NCBI RefSeq assembly: GCF_023541015.1
Contig: NZ_JALNPR010000002.1
Coordinates: 372,001-436,000 of the forward strand
DNA length: 64,000 nt
Origin: Marivivens donghaensis
GTDB lineage: Bacteria; Pseudomonadota; Alphaproteobacteria; Rhodobacterales; Rhodobacteraceae
Direction of reading: 5' to 3'
A program made the position numbers and the translations under genes. Within the stretch, counting starts at the first letter, position 1; each line of letters opens with the position of its first letter. Under the pieces are notes generated by a model. It saw only the letters and a list, made by a program, of their open reading frames with translations. It had not been told where the DNA came from and did no database searches. Of this stretch, positions 23,875 through 33,519 are shown piece after piece.

Positions 23875-25275
23875 TTACGCTTCAGGTGTAGAAAGTCTGA
23901 TTTCGGCCTTTGGCAGGGTCATTTCAAAGGATGTTCCGTTCGCACCACTCTCGGCCAATTGCAGAATTCCACCGTGGCCGCGCACCAATTCGGCTGCAAT
24001 CGCAAGGCCAAGCCCCGAACCACCCTTTGTTGCGCCGCCCTGAAAGGCTTGGAACAGATGCTCTTTTGCGCGAGGAGGAAGCCCTGGCCCTGTGTCAGAG
24101 ACGGTGATGTGCCAGCTATCCTCGGTCTCAGCGGCATGAATGTTGATCTCACCCGCCTTCCCCGTCGCCATAATAGCCTGCCGCGCATTCCGCACCAGAT
24201 TGGAAAGGACACGGTAAATCTGTTCGCTATCGGCGCGTATCATCAGATTCGCAGCAACGTCCTCGGAGAACGACAAATCGTAGTCGCCAGCAGAAAGACG
24301 TTCACTGTCGATAACGTCCGCCACAATTTCTGCCAGTGCAAAACGCGTTAGTTTTGGCGGCGCTTCTTCTGCCCGACCGAACGCCAAAGTGTTTTCACAC
24401 AAATGAACGGCCCGCGTGATCGAGTTCACGAGTTTCGGGGCGAGTCGCTGAACCGCGGGATCGTTCGAAACTTCGATCCGATCGGTAAATAGCTGGGCAG
24501 AGGTCAGGATATTGCGCAGGTCGTGGCTCACCTTCGCGACGCCTTCACCCAACTGCGCCAGACGATCTTTTTGCTTGAGGGCGCCCGTGAGCTGTTCTTG
24601 CATCGATTTTAGCGCCTGCTCCGCTTCGCGCAGTTCAATGACGCCCGCGCTAGGTTCAATAAACCTACGGGCATCCTCGGGTGCTTCTGCATAGAGCGTC
24701 ATGTGGCGCACCACGCCGCGAATGGGCTTTACCAAGAACACCTGCACCGCAAAGAACAGCAAGAGCGCGGTAATAATCGAGATAACAGCCGATAAGAGAA
24801 GCACGTTAAGACCGTATTCCAGCATCGCCACGCGCAGCGGCCCCTGCTCCATCGTGACCTCGATCAGCAAGCCACCATCCTGAACTGGGTTCCCGATCAC
24901 GCGAATAACGGGGTTATGCGTCGAAAGCAGCACTGACATCGCATCACGGATTAAGGCCAGCGCACTAGGATCGCGCATATCGTAGGTCGCTTCGACTTGC
25001 CCCGGAATGGGCGAGGACAAGGCAAGCTGCCGCACCTCATCACGTCGCAACACCACGTTAAACACGCCAGCATTGTCGAGAAGCTCCGCCTCCAACTCTG
25101 GCGTAATCATATCGTCTGCCAAAAGAGCCAAAGACGCGATCTGCGCCCGCTCAAGGCGCAGCAAAAGGTAATCCTGACGGAACCGCGCGACAGAGGGCAC
25201 GAAAATGAACACCTCTGCCAACATGACAAAGATGACGGTCAGAATCAAAAAACGCCCCGATAGCGTTTTGAACAT
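23875..25275 (-). CDS. Sensor histidine kinase, orphan
   Basis: 466 residues. Two membrane segments (about 8-30 and 155-182) flank a periplasmic sensor region of about 120 residues. A HAMP-like linker follows (VFLVKPIRGVVRHM), then a coiled coil, and the phospho-acceptor histidine 251 in VAKVSHDLRNILTS. ATPase boxes are NLVRNARQAI (N), DTGPGLP (G1) and GGSGLGLAIA (G2). It starts 18 nt after the flavoprotein gene on the same strand, and no response regulator is adjacent. The signal is unknown; the neighbours suggest redox or metal stress. Confidence 0.93.
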   Translation of the reverse strand: MFKTLSGRFLILTVIFVMLAEVFIFVPSVARFRQDYLLLRLERAQIASLALLADDMITPELEAELLDNAGVFNVVLRRDEVRQLALSSPIPGQVEATYDMRDPSALALIRDAMSVLLSTHNPVIRVIGNPVQDGGLLIEVTMEQGPLRVAMLEYGLNVLLLSAVISIITALLLFFAVQVFLVKPIRGVVRHMTLYAEAPEDARRFIEPSAGVIELREAEQALKSMQEQLTGALKQKDRLAQLGEGVAKVSHDLRNILTSAQLFTDRIEVSNDPAVQRLAPKLVNSITRAVHLCENTLAFGRAEEAPPKLTRFALAEIVADVIDSERLSAGDYDLSFSEDVAANLMIRADSEQIYRVLSNLVRNARQAIMATGKAGEINIHAAETEDSWHITVSDTGPGLPPRAKEHLFQAFQGGATKGGSGLGLAIAAELVRGHGGILQLAESGANGTSFEMTLPKAEIRLSTPEA

Positions 25276-25293
25276 TGCCCCTCCGTTTCGGGA

Positions 25294-26658
25294 CTACGGC
25301 AGCAATCGCTGCACCACCCCCACGACCCGCTTAACGAGCGGGCTTTCGAATAACTTTGGAGTAAAATAGGCACTCGCAGCGCGTTTGTTAATCTCTGCCA
25401 AGGTCGGGTAAGGCAAAACAGTATTGGCGATAAACGAAAGTTTAGACCTATTCGCGATCGCCATTGCCCACATTGCAATCAACTCGCCCGCCTGAGGGCC
25501 GACGATTGTCACCCCAACAGGCCGACCTTTGACGACCATAAGTTTGAGAAAGCCCACGGTTGTTCCACCGGCCACTGCGCGGTCATTACCTGCAAACTCC
25601 ACGCGATGGACCGACAGCTTAGCACCGTATTTTTCAGTGGCCTCGGCCTCCGTCGGGCCAATTTGAGCCAACTCAGGCGAAGTGTAGGTCACACGTGGAA
25701 TATGTTCGGTCCGCGCCTTGGCAGGCAGACCGAACAACATTGACCGAACGATGACGCCCGCATGATAGCCCGCAAGGTGCGTGAACTGCATCCCGCCAGC
25801 AACATCGCCAATGGCATAGACATTTCGGTTGGACACCGACCGCAGTCCAGGATCGACATGAATACCTTTGAGGTCGTGGTCGACCCCACCCACCGCCAAA
25901 TCGAGCTTACCGATATTTACGCGTCGTCCAGCCGCGACGAGCAAATGCGACCCGACAATAGGACCCCGATCCGTCTGAACGGTGACGCCATTCTCGGCTG
26001 AAATGTGCAGCGCTTTACAGTTCTCGAGAATCGCTACGCCCTGCTCCACCAACGAAGTCCTGATCACATCAGCCGCATCTCGGTCTTCATTTCCGAGGAT
26101 TTCTACGCCTTCAATAACCGTAACCTCGCAGCCAAACCCGCGATGCGCTTGCGCCATCTCTATACCAATCGGACCACCACCGATGATGATCAGATGCTTC
26201 GGCTTTTCACTGAGATCAAAGATCGTTTCATTCGTATGCGCCTCTACAGTGTCAATGCCGTCAATTGGCGGGACAAATGGTGACGATCCCGTGGCGATCA
26301 CGAATCGGCGTGCCCGGATGTGCTGTCCACCTGCGAGAACGACAGCGGGTGAAATAAATCGAGCGTAGTCTCGGATGACAGTGCACCCCAGCCCTTCGAA
26401 TCGGTCCTGACTGTCGTGGGGTTCAATCGCGGCAATCGTTCGCGCGACGTGATCTTTGGCGGAAACATAATCCTGACTCGCTCGTGCCGCCGACAAGAGC
26501 GCTTTTGACGGCACGCAGCCATAGTTCAGGCAATCACCGCCCATTTTATGGCCTTCGATCAAGACGACACTGGCCCCCATTTGCACAGCCCCCGCCGCGA
26601 CAGAGAGCCCGCCAGACCCTGCGCCGATCACGCAAATATCACACCGAAGTTCATCCAT
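25294..26658 (-). CDS. FAD-dependent pyridine nucleotide-disulfide oxidoreductase (mercuric-reductase-like)
   Basis: 454 residues. The FAD dinucleotide fold has GAGSGGLS near the N-terminus, the redox disulfide is CLNYGCVPSK (about 44-53), the NAD(P) fold has IIGGGPIGIEMA, and the second FAD block is NVYAIGDVAGG. The C-terminal dimerisation domain lacks the vicinal cysteines of true MerA and the HxxxxE pair of lipoamide dehydrogenase, so the substrate is open. The ATG at 26658 overlaps the TVP38 gene by 8 nt. Pairing of TVP38 proteins with such flavoproteins is common in proteobacteria. Confidence 0.9.
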   Translation of the reverse strand: MDELRCDICVIGAGSGGLSVAAGAVQMGASVVLIEGHKMGGDCLNYGCVPSKALLSAARASQDYVSAKDHVARTIAAIEPHDSQDRFEGLGCTVIRDYARFISPAVVLAGGQHIRARRFVIATGSSPFVPPIDGIDTVEAHTNETIFDLSEKPKHLIIIGGGPIGIEMAQAHRGFGCEVTVIEGVEILGNEDRDAADVIRTSLVEQGVAILENCKALHISAENGVTVQTDRGPIVGSHLLVAAGRRVNIGKLDLAVGGVDHDLKGIHVDPGLRSVSNRNVYAIGDVAGGMQFTHLAGYHAGVIVRSMLFGLPAKARTEHIPRVTYTSPELAQIGPTEAEATEKYGAKLSVHRVEFAGNDRAVAGGTTVGFLKLMVVKGRPVGVTIVGPQAGELIAMWAMAIANRSKLSFIANTVLPYPTLAEINKRAASAYFTPKLFESPLVKRVVGVVQRLLP

Positions 26659-27379
26659 TCTTTGATCTCCGAATAGCTTTGACAACTATGGGCAATGCGG
26701 CCAGGGCACACAGGCCTATTAAAGGTAACAGCACAGATGGTTCGAACACGATCGATAAATCGGGCGATTCTCCGCGATCAAAAACCGCGCCCAAACCGTT
26801 CCCAATCGACGTGAACACCAATGCCCCTGGGACAATGCCCAGCGCCGTTGAAATCACAAATCGGTGCAAGGGCACGCCCACTAGCGCGGGCACGAGATTC
26901 GCAACAAAGAACGGTACGGCTGGCACAAGCCGAATTAGGAACAGCATCGACCATTGGTTTTCGTCGATCCCATCTTTGATCCGCTTGATCGCGCCGGTTG
27001 ACCCATCCATTTTCGCGGACAGTCGTTCTCCCAGACCCCAGCGTGCAGCTAGAAACAATGAAGACGCGCCGACAGTGGCACCGAGAACGTTATACATAAC
27101 GCCCGGAAAAGTCGCGAAGAGGAACCCGCCTGTCAAAGTCGCAACTGTCGCTCCGGGCAGAGAGAACGCAACGATCACGATATAAACGGTGACGAAGACA
27201 AGGACCGACATTACGGGGTTCGCATCTCGGAAGTCGATGAGAAGCTGACGGTTCCCTCGCAAGGTTTCAAAGGTCAGCGTATCGCGCAGAAACCAGACGC
27301 CAAGAATCGCACCAACGAGAATAACGACGATGGGTAAACGCCGAAGAAGTGTTGGCTCCAGAATTGATTTCTCTATCAT
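26651..27379 (-). CDS. TVP38/TMEM64 (DedA-like) membrane protein
   Basis: 242 residues with five or six membrane segments. The SNARE-associated/VTT domain spans about 70-190: SLPGATVATLTGGFLFATFPGVMYNVLGATVGASSLFLAARWGLGE, then LIRLVPAVPFFVANLVPALVGVPLHRF. Members act as membrane scramblases or lipid carriers in other systems. It is first in an operon with the flavoprotein and the histidine kinase. Confidence 0.92.
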   Translation of the reverse strand: MIEKSILEPTLLRRLPIVVILVGAILGVWFLRDTLTFETLRGNRQLLIDFRDANPVMSVLVFVTVYIVIVAFSLPGATVATLTGGFLFATFPGVMYNVLGATVGASSLFLAARWGLGERLSAKMDGSTGAIKRIKDGIDENQWSMLFLIRLVPAVPFFVANLVPALVGVPLHRFVISTALGIVPGALVFTSIGNGLGAVFDRGESPDLSIVFEPSVLLPLIGLCALAALPIVVKAIRRSKNG

Positions 27380-27534
27380 TTTTGCTCCGTTGGCTTTGAT
27401 CTTTCATGGACAAATCCAACGCCCCCGCATAGCCATGCTCACGCGAGGTTGATGAACTGGCCTTAAATCTGGCCAGTTTTGTAACATCGGGCAGGGAATG
27501 TGACGGTTTTGTCAAAAACCTACCCCCAACCGCG
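27380..27534. other. 155-bp divergent intergenic region
   Basis: Lies between the divergent TVP38 and rpmH genes and should contain the TVP38 operon promoter. I see no gene, palindrome or repeat worth naming in it. Confidence 0.5.
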
Positions 27535-27563
27535 TTGACAGAGTGGTGAGGCCCCTCTAAAGG
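27535..27563 (+). promoter_or_regulatory. Predicted sigma-70-type promoter of rpmH-rnpA
   Basis: A consensus -35 hexamer TTGACA (27535-27540), a 17-bp spacer and a weaker -10 TAAAGG (27558-27563). It would give a leader of about 60 nt before rpmH. Strength is judged from hexamer match only. Confidence 0.55.
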
Positions 27564-27629
27564 CAGGGCTTCAAAGTTTCACGGCCTCGAATCTGTAAAG
27601 GTTCGGCCCATCTGACCGGAGAGAACGCG

Positions 27630-27764
27630 ATGAAGCGCACGTTCCAACCTTCTAACCGGGTTCGTAAGAACCGTCACGGCTTCCGCGCCCGTATGGCGAC
27701 TAAAGCTGGCCGCAAGATCCTGAACGCCCGTCGCGCACGTGGCCGTAAGGTCCTGAGCGCCTAA
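27630..27764 (+). CDS. rpmH: 50S ribosomal protein L34
   Basis: 44 residues, [20 protein letters not shown] then a basic tail to VLSA; a perfect L34 in sequence and length. GGAGAG precedes the ATG. The stop codon TAA shares its final A with the rnpA start (TAATG), so the two are translationally coupled, as is usual for this pair. Confidence 0.99.
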   Translation: MKRTFQPSNRVRKNRHGFRARMATKAGRKILNARRARGRKVLSA

Positions 27765-28174
27765 TGGCGCCTGCGGGGTCCGTTGTGACACCGCAAGAGA
27801 ATTCGACGCGAACCGCCGAGGCGCAGCCTGCGGCGGTTTTCGTTCGTCCGCCGGTCCTGAAAAAACGGGCCGATTTTCTGCGGGCCGCCAATGCGCGGCG
27901 TCAGGGCACATCAGGCTTTCACCTCCAAGCCCGCGAACGTGGCGACGATGCGCCGTTTCGCGTTGGGTACACCTGCTCGAAAAAGGTGGGGAACGCGGTA
28001 GCACGTAACCGCGCCAAACGGCGTTTGCGCGAGATTGCCCGTCTTGTGATGCACAACCACGCCCAAGCTGGCTGGGACTATGTCCTCATTGGCCGCAAAG
28101 AAATCACGGCAACGGCGGATTTCAAACAAATGCAAAAGGACCTGATCTGGGCTCTGCGAAAGGTGCACAAATGA
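27764..28174 (+). CDS. rnpA: Ribonuclease P protein component
   Basis: 136 residues. Protein cofactor that helps RNase P RNA cleave tRNA 5' leaders. The RNR motif (KVGNAVARNRAKRRLREIAR, about 74-93) and a preceding FRVGYTCSKK strand are diagnostic. The N-terminal 25 residues are an unusual low-complexity extension ([20 protein letters not shown]); an internal start is possible, but the TAATG overlap with rpmH favours the long form. Confidence 0.96.
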   Translation: MAPAGSVVTPQENSTRTAEAQPAAVFVRPPVLKKRADFLRAANARRQGTSGFHLQARERGDDAPFRVGYTCSKKVGNAVARNRAKRRLREIARLVMHNHAQAGWDYVLIGRKEITATADFKQMQKDLIWALRKVHK

Positions 28175-28419
28175 CACCCGCTGCTTGGGTAATATCCCTG
28201 CCCGTCAGGTTCTACCGATTGGTCTTTAGCGCATGGGTCGGACACGGCTGCCGCTTCCAGCCAACCTGTTCTGCCTACAGCATGGAAGCATTGGAAAAAC
28301 ACGGCGCGATCAAAGGGACCTACCTGATGATCTACCGCATTCTTCGGTGTAATCCTTGGGGTGGGTCGGGAATCGATAACGTTCCTGAACCCAAACACCG
28401 CTGCAATCACGACCACTAA
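28171..28419 (+). CDS. yidD: Membrane protein insertion efficiency factor YidD
   Basis: 82 residues. Family signature [23 protein letters not shown] and RILRCNPW are present after an amphipathic N-terminal helix ([13 protein letters not shown]). It assists YidC-dependent insertion at the inner membrane. The ATG overlaps the rnpA stop as ATGA. In many bacteria yidC follows directly; here ttcA and a GGDEF/EAL gene intervene. Confidence 0.97.
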   Translation: MTPAAWVISLPVRFYRLVFSAWVGHGCRFQPTCSAYSMEALEKHGAIKGTYLMIYRILRCNPWGGSGIDNVPEPKHRCNHDH

Positions 28420-28438
28420 TCACGACAAAGGACGCGCC

Positions 28439-29305
28439 ATGCTCGACGATCTGGACGACATCCATCCGCTTTTTCACGGCGCTCCAAAGTCGACCGAATT
28501 CAAAAAGCTGCGCAAACGCATTGTTCAAAACGTCCGTGAGGCGATCGAACAGTATGGGATGATCGAACGTGATGCCCGCTGGCTCGTTTGTTTGTCTGGT
28601 GGCAAAGACAGCTACACGATGCTGGCTATTCTCTATGAACTGAAATGGCGCGGCCTCCTGCCTGTGGACCTTTTGGCCTGCAACCTAGACCAAGGTCAGC
28701 CGGGTTTTCCTGCGACGGTTCTACCCGAATTCCTTGAGAAAATGGGCGTTCCGCATCGGATCGAGTACCAAGACACCTATTCGATCGTGATGGATAAAGT
28801 GCCTGCAGGCCGCACTTTCTGTGCCCTGTGTTCGCGCCTCCGTCGCGGCAACCTTTATCGAATCGCGCGCGAAGAGGGCTGTAGCGCGGTCGTTTTGGGG
28901 CACCATCGCGATGATATTCTCGAAACCTTCTTTATGAATCTCTTCCACGGCTCCCGCCTTGCAACGATGCCGCCGAAACTAGTTAACGAAGAAGGTGACC
29001 TGTTCGTCTATCGCCCGCTTGCACATGTCGCCGAAGCCGACTGCGAGAAGTTCGCGACCGCGATGAACTACCCCATCATCCCTTGTGATCTTTGTGGGTC
29101 ACAGGATGGGCTGCAGCGCCAACAGGTTAAAGGCATCCTCGACGGTTGGGAGAAAAACGCACCAGGCCGCCGTCAGAAAATGTTCCGCGCATTGATGAAT
29201 ACGCGCCCGTCACATCTGCTCGACCCTGCGATCTTTGACTTCAAAGGATTGCAGATCAATGAACAAAAACCGGACAATTTTCTGGATATTCCCGACTTAC
29301 GTTAA
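28439..29305 (+). CDS. ttcA: tRNA 2-thiocytidine(32) synthetase TtcA
   Basis: 288 residues. TtcA uses a [4Fe-4S] cluster and ATP to thiolate C32 of certain tRNAs, including arginine tRNAs. The PP-loop is [11 protein letters not shown] (about 53-63). The cluster cysteines are in [11 protein letters not shown] and IPCDLCGSQ. The ATG at 28439 has an AAAGGA site, better than the ATG 78 nt earlier that lies inside yidD. It follows yidD by 19 nt. Confidence 0.95.
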   Translation: MLDDLDDIHPLFHGAPKSTEFKKLRKRIVQNVREAIEQYGMIERDARWLVCLSGGKDSYTMLAILYELKWRGLLPVDLLACNLDQGQPGFPATVLPEFLEKMGVPHRIEYQDTYSIVMDKVPAGRTFCALCSRLRRGNLYRIAREEGCSAVVLGHHRDDILETFFMNLFHGSRLATMPPKLVNEEGDLFVYRPLAHVAEADCEKFATAMNYPIIPCDLCGSQDGLQRQQVKGILDGWEKNAPGRRQKMFRALMNTRPSHLLDPAIFDFKGLQINEQKPDNFLDIPDLR

Positions 29306-29370
29306 GGTTTCACTTAGCAATTGAGCTTTAGGTTCATCCTGACCGGAAACGGGCAAAGGAATGAACTACT

Positions 29371-30885
29371 ATGCCTAACGCAATCGTCGACGCCGTTCGC
29401 CGCAATAAGGCCCGCTGGCCCTATATCCTCATTGCGCCGCTTGGCGCTGTGGCGGGATACATTTTGGCAGGGCAACCCGGATTAATCGTCGCGACCTTTT
29501 TGGGGCCGACGTTTCTCGCCTTCATCTTGCCGAACTTGCCAGATGCGGTCCCATTCGACGCGGCCACTGGCCTCACCACACGCGCCGGCCTCGTTATAGC
29601 GCTGGACAACGCTCTTCGCTCGGGCAAGCAAAACGGGCTTACGACGGGCGCGATCGTCTTTGAAATTGATCGGTTTAAGTTGATTGAAGAACGCCATGAC
29701 CGATCAGGGGTCGAGGCGATTTTCAAATCAATCGCGGTTCGTCTCTCCGCGATTCTTAGGGCTGACGACATCGCTGCGAGGCTCGATGGTCCAACCTTTG
29801 CGGTAGGGCTTTCTCCGACGCGGCGCTTTGACCTTGAAGCCGCGATACAACTCGCCTCGCGCATCCAACACACTATGGCCGAACCGTTTCATATTGCAGG
29901 GATGAACGTCTATCTGACTGTCTCGATCGGGTTTGGCCTATCAGATCGCCTCGACCAGAAAACGGGTGTCGCACTTTTGCAGGCCGCAAATTCGGCCCTT
30001 ATCGAAGCACAAAGGCACGCCCCCGCCGCCATCCGAAGCTTCTCCCCATCAATGCGAAACCGTATCGCAAATTGCAATGAGCTGTCCCAACAAGTCACGC
30101 GCGCTTTGGACAACGGCGAAATTCGTGCCTTCTTCCAACCCCAGATTTCGACACGCACCGGAGAAATCACTGGATTTGAAACCTTAGCGCGGTGGCAGCA
30201 CCCTCGGCGCGGGCTGATCCCTCCGCTGGAGTTCCTACCCGCATTGGCTCAGGCTGGTCAGATGCATCGACTGGGCGAAGCGATGATCCACGACGCTTTG
30301 TCATCTCTTCGTCGTTGGGATGAGACAGGGCTGTTGATCCCCCGCGTTGGTGTGAACTTCTCAAAAGAAGAGCTAACAGATCCTCAACTTGTGGATCGGA
30401 TAGAACAGCGCCTCCATGAATTTGGTCTGGACGCCAATCGGCTCGCTGTTGAGGTGCTCGAAACCGTGGTTGCCGATCATGCCGATGACATTGTGATCCG
30501 AAACCTTTCAGGCCTCGCGGGACTAGGCTGCAGTCTCGACCTTGATGATTTCGGAACAGGCCACGCATCAATTACGTCGATTCGGCGATATTCTATCGAA
30601 CGCATCAAAATCGACCGATCATTCGTGACCCGCATCGATGCAGATGATGAACAACAGAAAATGGTCGCTGCGATTTTGACGATGGCAGATCGGCTCGGCC
30701 TCGATACGCTGGCAGAAGGTGTCGAAACCACCGAAGAGCGCCTAAAGCTGGCTGAATTAGGCTGCGGCCACGTCCAAGGCTTTGGAATTGCACGCCCCCT
30801 ACCGCCCGAGGATGTAGACAACTGGATCAACAACTACAGCCCTATGGCGGTTGGCAGTCGCGGTTTGCGGCGAAAAGCAGGGTAA
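29371..30885 (+). CDS. Diguanylate-cyclase-like/EAL phosphodiesterase protein with degenerate GGDEF
   Basis: 504 residues. Two N-terminal membrane segments (about 18-55) are followed by a GGDEF fold (about 65-220) whose signature is replaced by LDGPTF, so cyclase activity is unlikely. The EAL domain (about 235-490) keeps the main residues: FETLARW (E-T-L in place of E-A-L, catalytic Glu kept), VNFSKEEL, VLETVV, LDDFGTGHASI and LAEGVET. It probably hydrolyses c-di-GMP at the membrane, with the GGDEF remnant as a sensor. It stands alone between ttcA and yidC. Confidence 0.92.
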   Translation: MPNAIVDAVRRNKARWPYILIAPLGAVAGYILAGQPGLIVATFLGPTFLAFILPNLPDAVPFDAATGLTTRAGLVIALDNALRSGKQNGLTTGAIVFEIDRFKLIEERHDRSGVEAIFKSIAVRLSAILRADDIAARLDGPTFAVGLSPTRRFDLEAAIQLASRIQHTMAEPFHIAGMNVYLTVSIGFGLSDRLDQKTGVALLQAANSALIEAQRHAPAAIRSFSPSMRNRIANCNELSQQVTRALDNGEIRAFFQPQISTRTGEITGFETLARWQHPRRGLIPPLEFLPALAQAGQMHRLGEAMIHDALSSLRRWDETGLLIPRVGVNFSKEELTDPQLVDRIEQRLHEFGLDANRLAVEVLETVVADHADDIVIRNLSGLAGLGCSLDLDDFGTGHASITSIRRYSIERIKIDRSFVTRIDADDEQQKMVAAILTMADRLGLDTLAEGVETTEERLKLAELGCGHVQGFGIARPLPPEDVDNWINNYSPMAVGSRGLRRKAG

Positions 30886-30998
30886 ACAGCAATGTGACAC
30901 GCGTCTAATCCGCCAAAACCCCTAAAACCGCTTGACCTTTGACGCTATGGCCTGTTGAACCCTGCCTGATCATTTACCTTACAAAACGGGCGGTTCAG

Positions 30999-32780
30999 AT
31001 GGAAAATCAGAACAAGAACCTAATTCTTGCCACAGCACTTAGCTTTCTGGTTATCACAGTTTGGTTCTTCCTGTTTCCACCTGAACAACCGGCGGAAACA
31101 GCAACAGATGCAACTCTAGCAACGGAACAGACTGATGTCGCCGCTCCAGTTGCAGACGCATCGGCTGACGCTGCAGCACCCGCCGTGACCGAAGCCGCGA
31201 TGCCCGCAACGCCGCGTGTCCCCGTTGAAACCCCCGAACTGACAGGTTCTATTGCGCTTCTCGGCGGGCGCATCGACGATATCTCGTTGAAAAATTACAC
31301 CGTCGCGGTCGACAGCCCTGAAATCGTTCAGCTCATGCGCCCGCAGGGTGAGAACGATGCCTACTACGCGAGCTTTGGCTGGATCGGCAATGCTGGCGTC
31401 GATGCGAATGCCGTCCCTGGACCTGACACAATGTGGGAACTCGAAGCAGGCACCACATTGACCCCAGAGACGCCGGTCACGCTGAAATGGGACAACGGTG
31501 CTGGTCTGACCTTCCGTACCACTTACGCGATCGACGAAAAGTTCATGATGACCATCGACCAGACCGTCTCGAACGCGTCTGGCGACGAAGTCACCCTTAC
31601 TCCTTACGGCCTCATCCGCCGCTTCACTGAACCGGATGCGCAGCGTCGCTTCTTTGTCCTGCACGAAGGTCTGGTTCGCATGACTGACGGCAAGGTTGAT
31701 GAGCAAACCTACAAAGACATCCGCAAAGTTGACGGCGGCGTGAGCAGCGTTGATGTCCTACAGTCGGGCTGGACTGGGTATACCGACCACTACTGGATGA
31801 CGACCCTGATCCCCGATCAGAGCAAGCCGTTCACTTCGATGTCGCGCTACTTCACCACTGACGTTTACGAAGTCGACGCGATCCTCGAGTCCGAGACGCT
31901 CGCCGCTGGCGCGGAAACTTCCGTTTCGACGCGTTTCTTCGTGGGTGCAAAAGAATGGGAAACTATCCGCAACTACGAAAACAATGCGGGCGTTTCTGGC
32001 TTCATCAACTCGATCGACTGGGGCTGGTTCTTCTTCCTGACCAAGCCGATCTTCTGGCTGCTGCACAACATCAACGCTGTAATCGGCAACATGGGCTGGT
32101 CGATCATGGTCCTGACGCTCGTTCTGAAAGCGTTGGTACTGCCGCTTGCCTATAAATCCTACGTCTCGATGGCGAAGATGAAAGAGCTTCAGCCTGAGAT
32201 GGAGAAGCTGAAAGAAGCAGCTGGCGATGACCGTGCTAAACTGCAGCAAGGCATGATGAAGCTCTATAAAGAGAACAAGGTTAACCCTGCATCGGGCTGT
32301 CTGCCGATGATCCTGCAGATTCCGATCTTCTTCTCGCTGTATAAGGTTATCTTCGTCACGCTCGAACTGCGTCACGCTGAATGGATCGGCTGGATCCGTG
32401 ACCTCTCTGCTCCAGACCCGTCATCGATCCTGAACCTCTTTGGCCTTCTGCCTTGGGGCACTCCGGAACCGGGCAGCATGTTGTTCATTCTGTCGCTGGG
32501 CGTATTGCCCATCATTCTCGGTGTCTCGATGTGGCTGCAACAGAAACTCAATCCAGCTCCCACTGATCCATCCCAAAAGATGATCTTTGCATGGATGCCT
32601 TGGATTTTCATGTTCATGCTGGGATCGTTCGCTTCGGGTCTGGTTCTCTACTGGATCACCAACAATACCATCACGTTCCTGCAGCAATACGCGATCATGC
32701 GCAGCCACGGCCACCGGCCAGATGTTCTGGGCAATATCACCTCTGCGTTCAAACGTGGTAAAGCTAGCAAAGCAAAATAA
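30999..32780 (+). CDS. yidC: Membrane protein insertase YidC
   Basis: 593 residues. An N-terminal membrane anchor (NLILATALSFLVITVWFFLF), an Ala/Thr-rich linker, the periplasmic P1 beta domain (about 85-350), then the five-segment insertase core. The core contains NMGWSIMVLTLVLKALVLPLAYKSY, NPASGCLPMILQIPIFFSLYKVI and LYWITNNTITFLQQYAIMR. YidC inserts and folds inner-membrane proteins with or without SecYEG. The ATG at 30999 has only a weak ribosome-binding site (GGGCGG). Confidence 0.97.
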   Translation: MENQNKNLILATALSFLVITVWFFLFPPEQPAETATDATLATEQTDVAAPVADASADAAAPAVTEAAMPATPRVPVETPELTGSIALLGGRIDDISLKNYTVAVDSPEIVQLMRPQGENDAYYASFGWIGNAGVDANAVPGPDTMWELEAGTTLTPETPVTLKWDNGAGLTFRTTYAIDEKFMMTIDQTVSNASGDEVTLTPYGLIRRFTEPDAQRRFFVLHEGLVRMTDGKVDEQTYKDIRKVDGGVSSVDVLQSGWTGYTDHYWMTTLIPDQSKPFTSMSRYFTTDVYEVDAILESETLAAGAETSVSTRFFVGAKEWETIRNYENNAGVSGFINSIDWGWFFFLTKPIFWLLHNINAVIGNMGWSIMVLTLVLKALVLPLAYKSYVSMAKMKELQPEMEKLKEAAGDDRAKLQQGMMKLYKENKVNPASGCLPMILQIPIFFSLYKVIFVTLELRHAEWIGWIRDLSAPDPSSILNLFGLLPWGTPEPGSMLFILSLGVLPIILGVSMWLQQKLNPAPTDPSQKMIFAWMPWIFMFMLGSFASGLVLYWITNNTITFLQQYAIMRSHGHRPDVLGNITSAFKRGKASKAK

Positions 32781-32784
32781 ATTG

Positions 32785-32809
32785 ACAGGCTGCCTTTAGG
32801 GCGGCCTGT
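32785..32809 (+). promoter_or_regulatory. Hairpin between yidC and engB
   Basis: ACAGGCTGCC, loop TTTAG, GGCGGCCTGT form a 10-bp stem with one G-U, starting 4 nt after the yidC stop. No T-run follows, so it may protect or partially terminate the yidC message rather than end it. Confidence 0.5.
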
Positions 32810-32823
32810 TCCGCCAAGAGGGT

Positions 32824-33480
32824 ATGGTCATGCAATTAAGTTTTCCGATCGTTGAAGATCTGGACCCGACGGTCGTCGAAGCTGGTCGTATGCTGTTCCA
32901 TGCTCCGATCGAGTTCCTCAAAGGTGTCGTCGCCATGGACGGCATGCCGCCTGCAGATCGGATCGAACTTTGCTTTGCGGGTCGATCCAACGTTGGAAAA
33001 TCGAGCCTGATCAACGCGCTGACAGGTCGTAAAGGGCTTGCTCGTGCCTCGAACACACCTGGCCGCACCCAAGAGATCAACTTTTTCACCGTTGGCGACG
33101 AACACTACATCGTCGACCTTCCGGGTTATGGTTTTGCCAACGCGCCTGTGGCTATCGTTGAAAAATGGCAACGGCTGCTGAAGCGATACCTTGCTGGCCG
33201 CCCTACTCTGCGGCGCGTCTTTGTTTTGATCGACAGCCGCCACGGCGCTAAAGCCGTCGACGAAGAGATCATGTCGCTTCTCGATAAGGCCGCCGTGACG
33301 TTTCAGGTCGTTATGACAAAGACGGATAAGGTCCGCAAAACGCAGCTCGATCAATCGATCGAAGCCACGCGTGCTGTTTTGGCAAAGCACCCTGCCGCCT
33401 ACCCTGAAATCGTATTGACGTCGTCTGACAAAGGGGACGGTATAGCCACACTTCGCGCTATTATTTATGGCATCGTTTGA
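32824..33480 (+). CDS. engB: Ribosome biogenesis GTPase EngB (YihA/YsxC)
   Basis: 218 residues. GTPase needed for large-subunit assembly. The G1 motif is GRSNVGKSSLINALTG (about 58-73), G2/G3 are NTPGRTQEINFF and DLPGYGFA, and G4 is TKTDK. The start may be 32824 (MVMQL) or the ATG 6 nt later. Confidence 0.97.
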   Translation: MVMQLSFPIVEDLDPTVVEAGRMLFHAPIEFLKGVVAMDGMPPADRIELCFAGRSNVGKSSLINALTGRKGLARASNTPGRTQEINFFTVGDEHYIVDLPGYGFANAPVAIVEKWQRLLKRYLAGRPTLRRVFVLIDSRHGAKAVDEEIMSLLDKAAVTFQVVMTKTDKVRKTQLDQSIEATRAVLAKHPAAYPEIVLTSSDKGDGIATLRAIIYGIV

Positions 33481-33519
33481 CCCCTATTTGGAAAGGGCCC
33501 TGCCGTGAGGAAACAAGAC

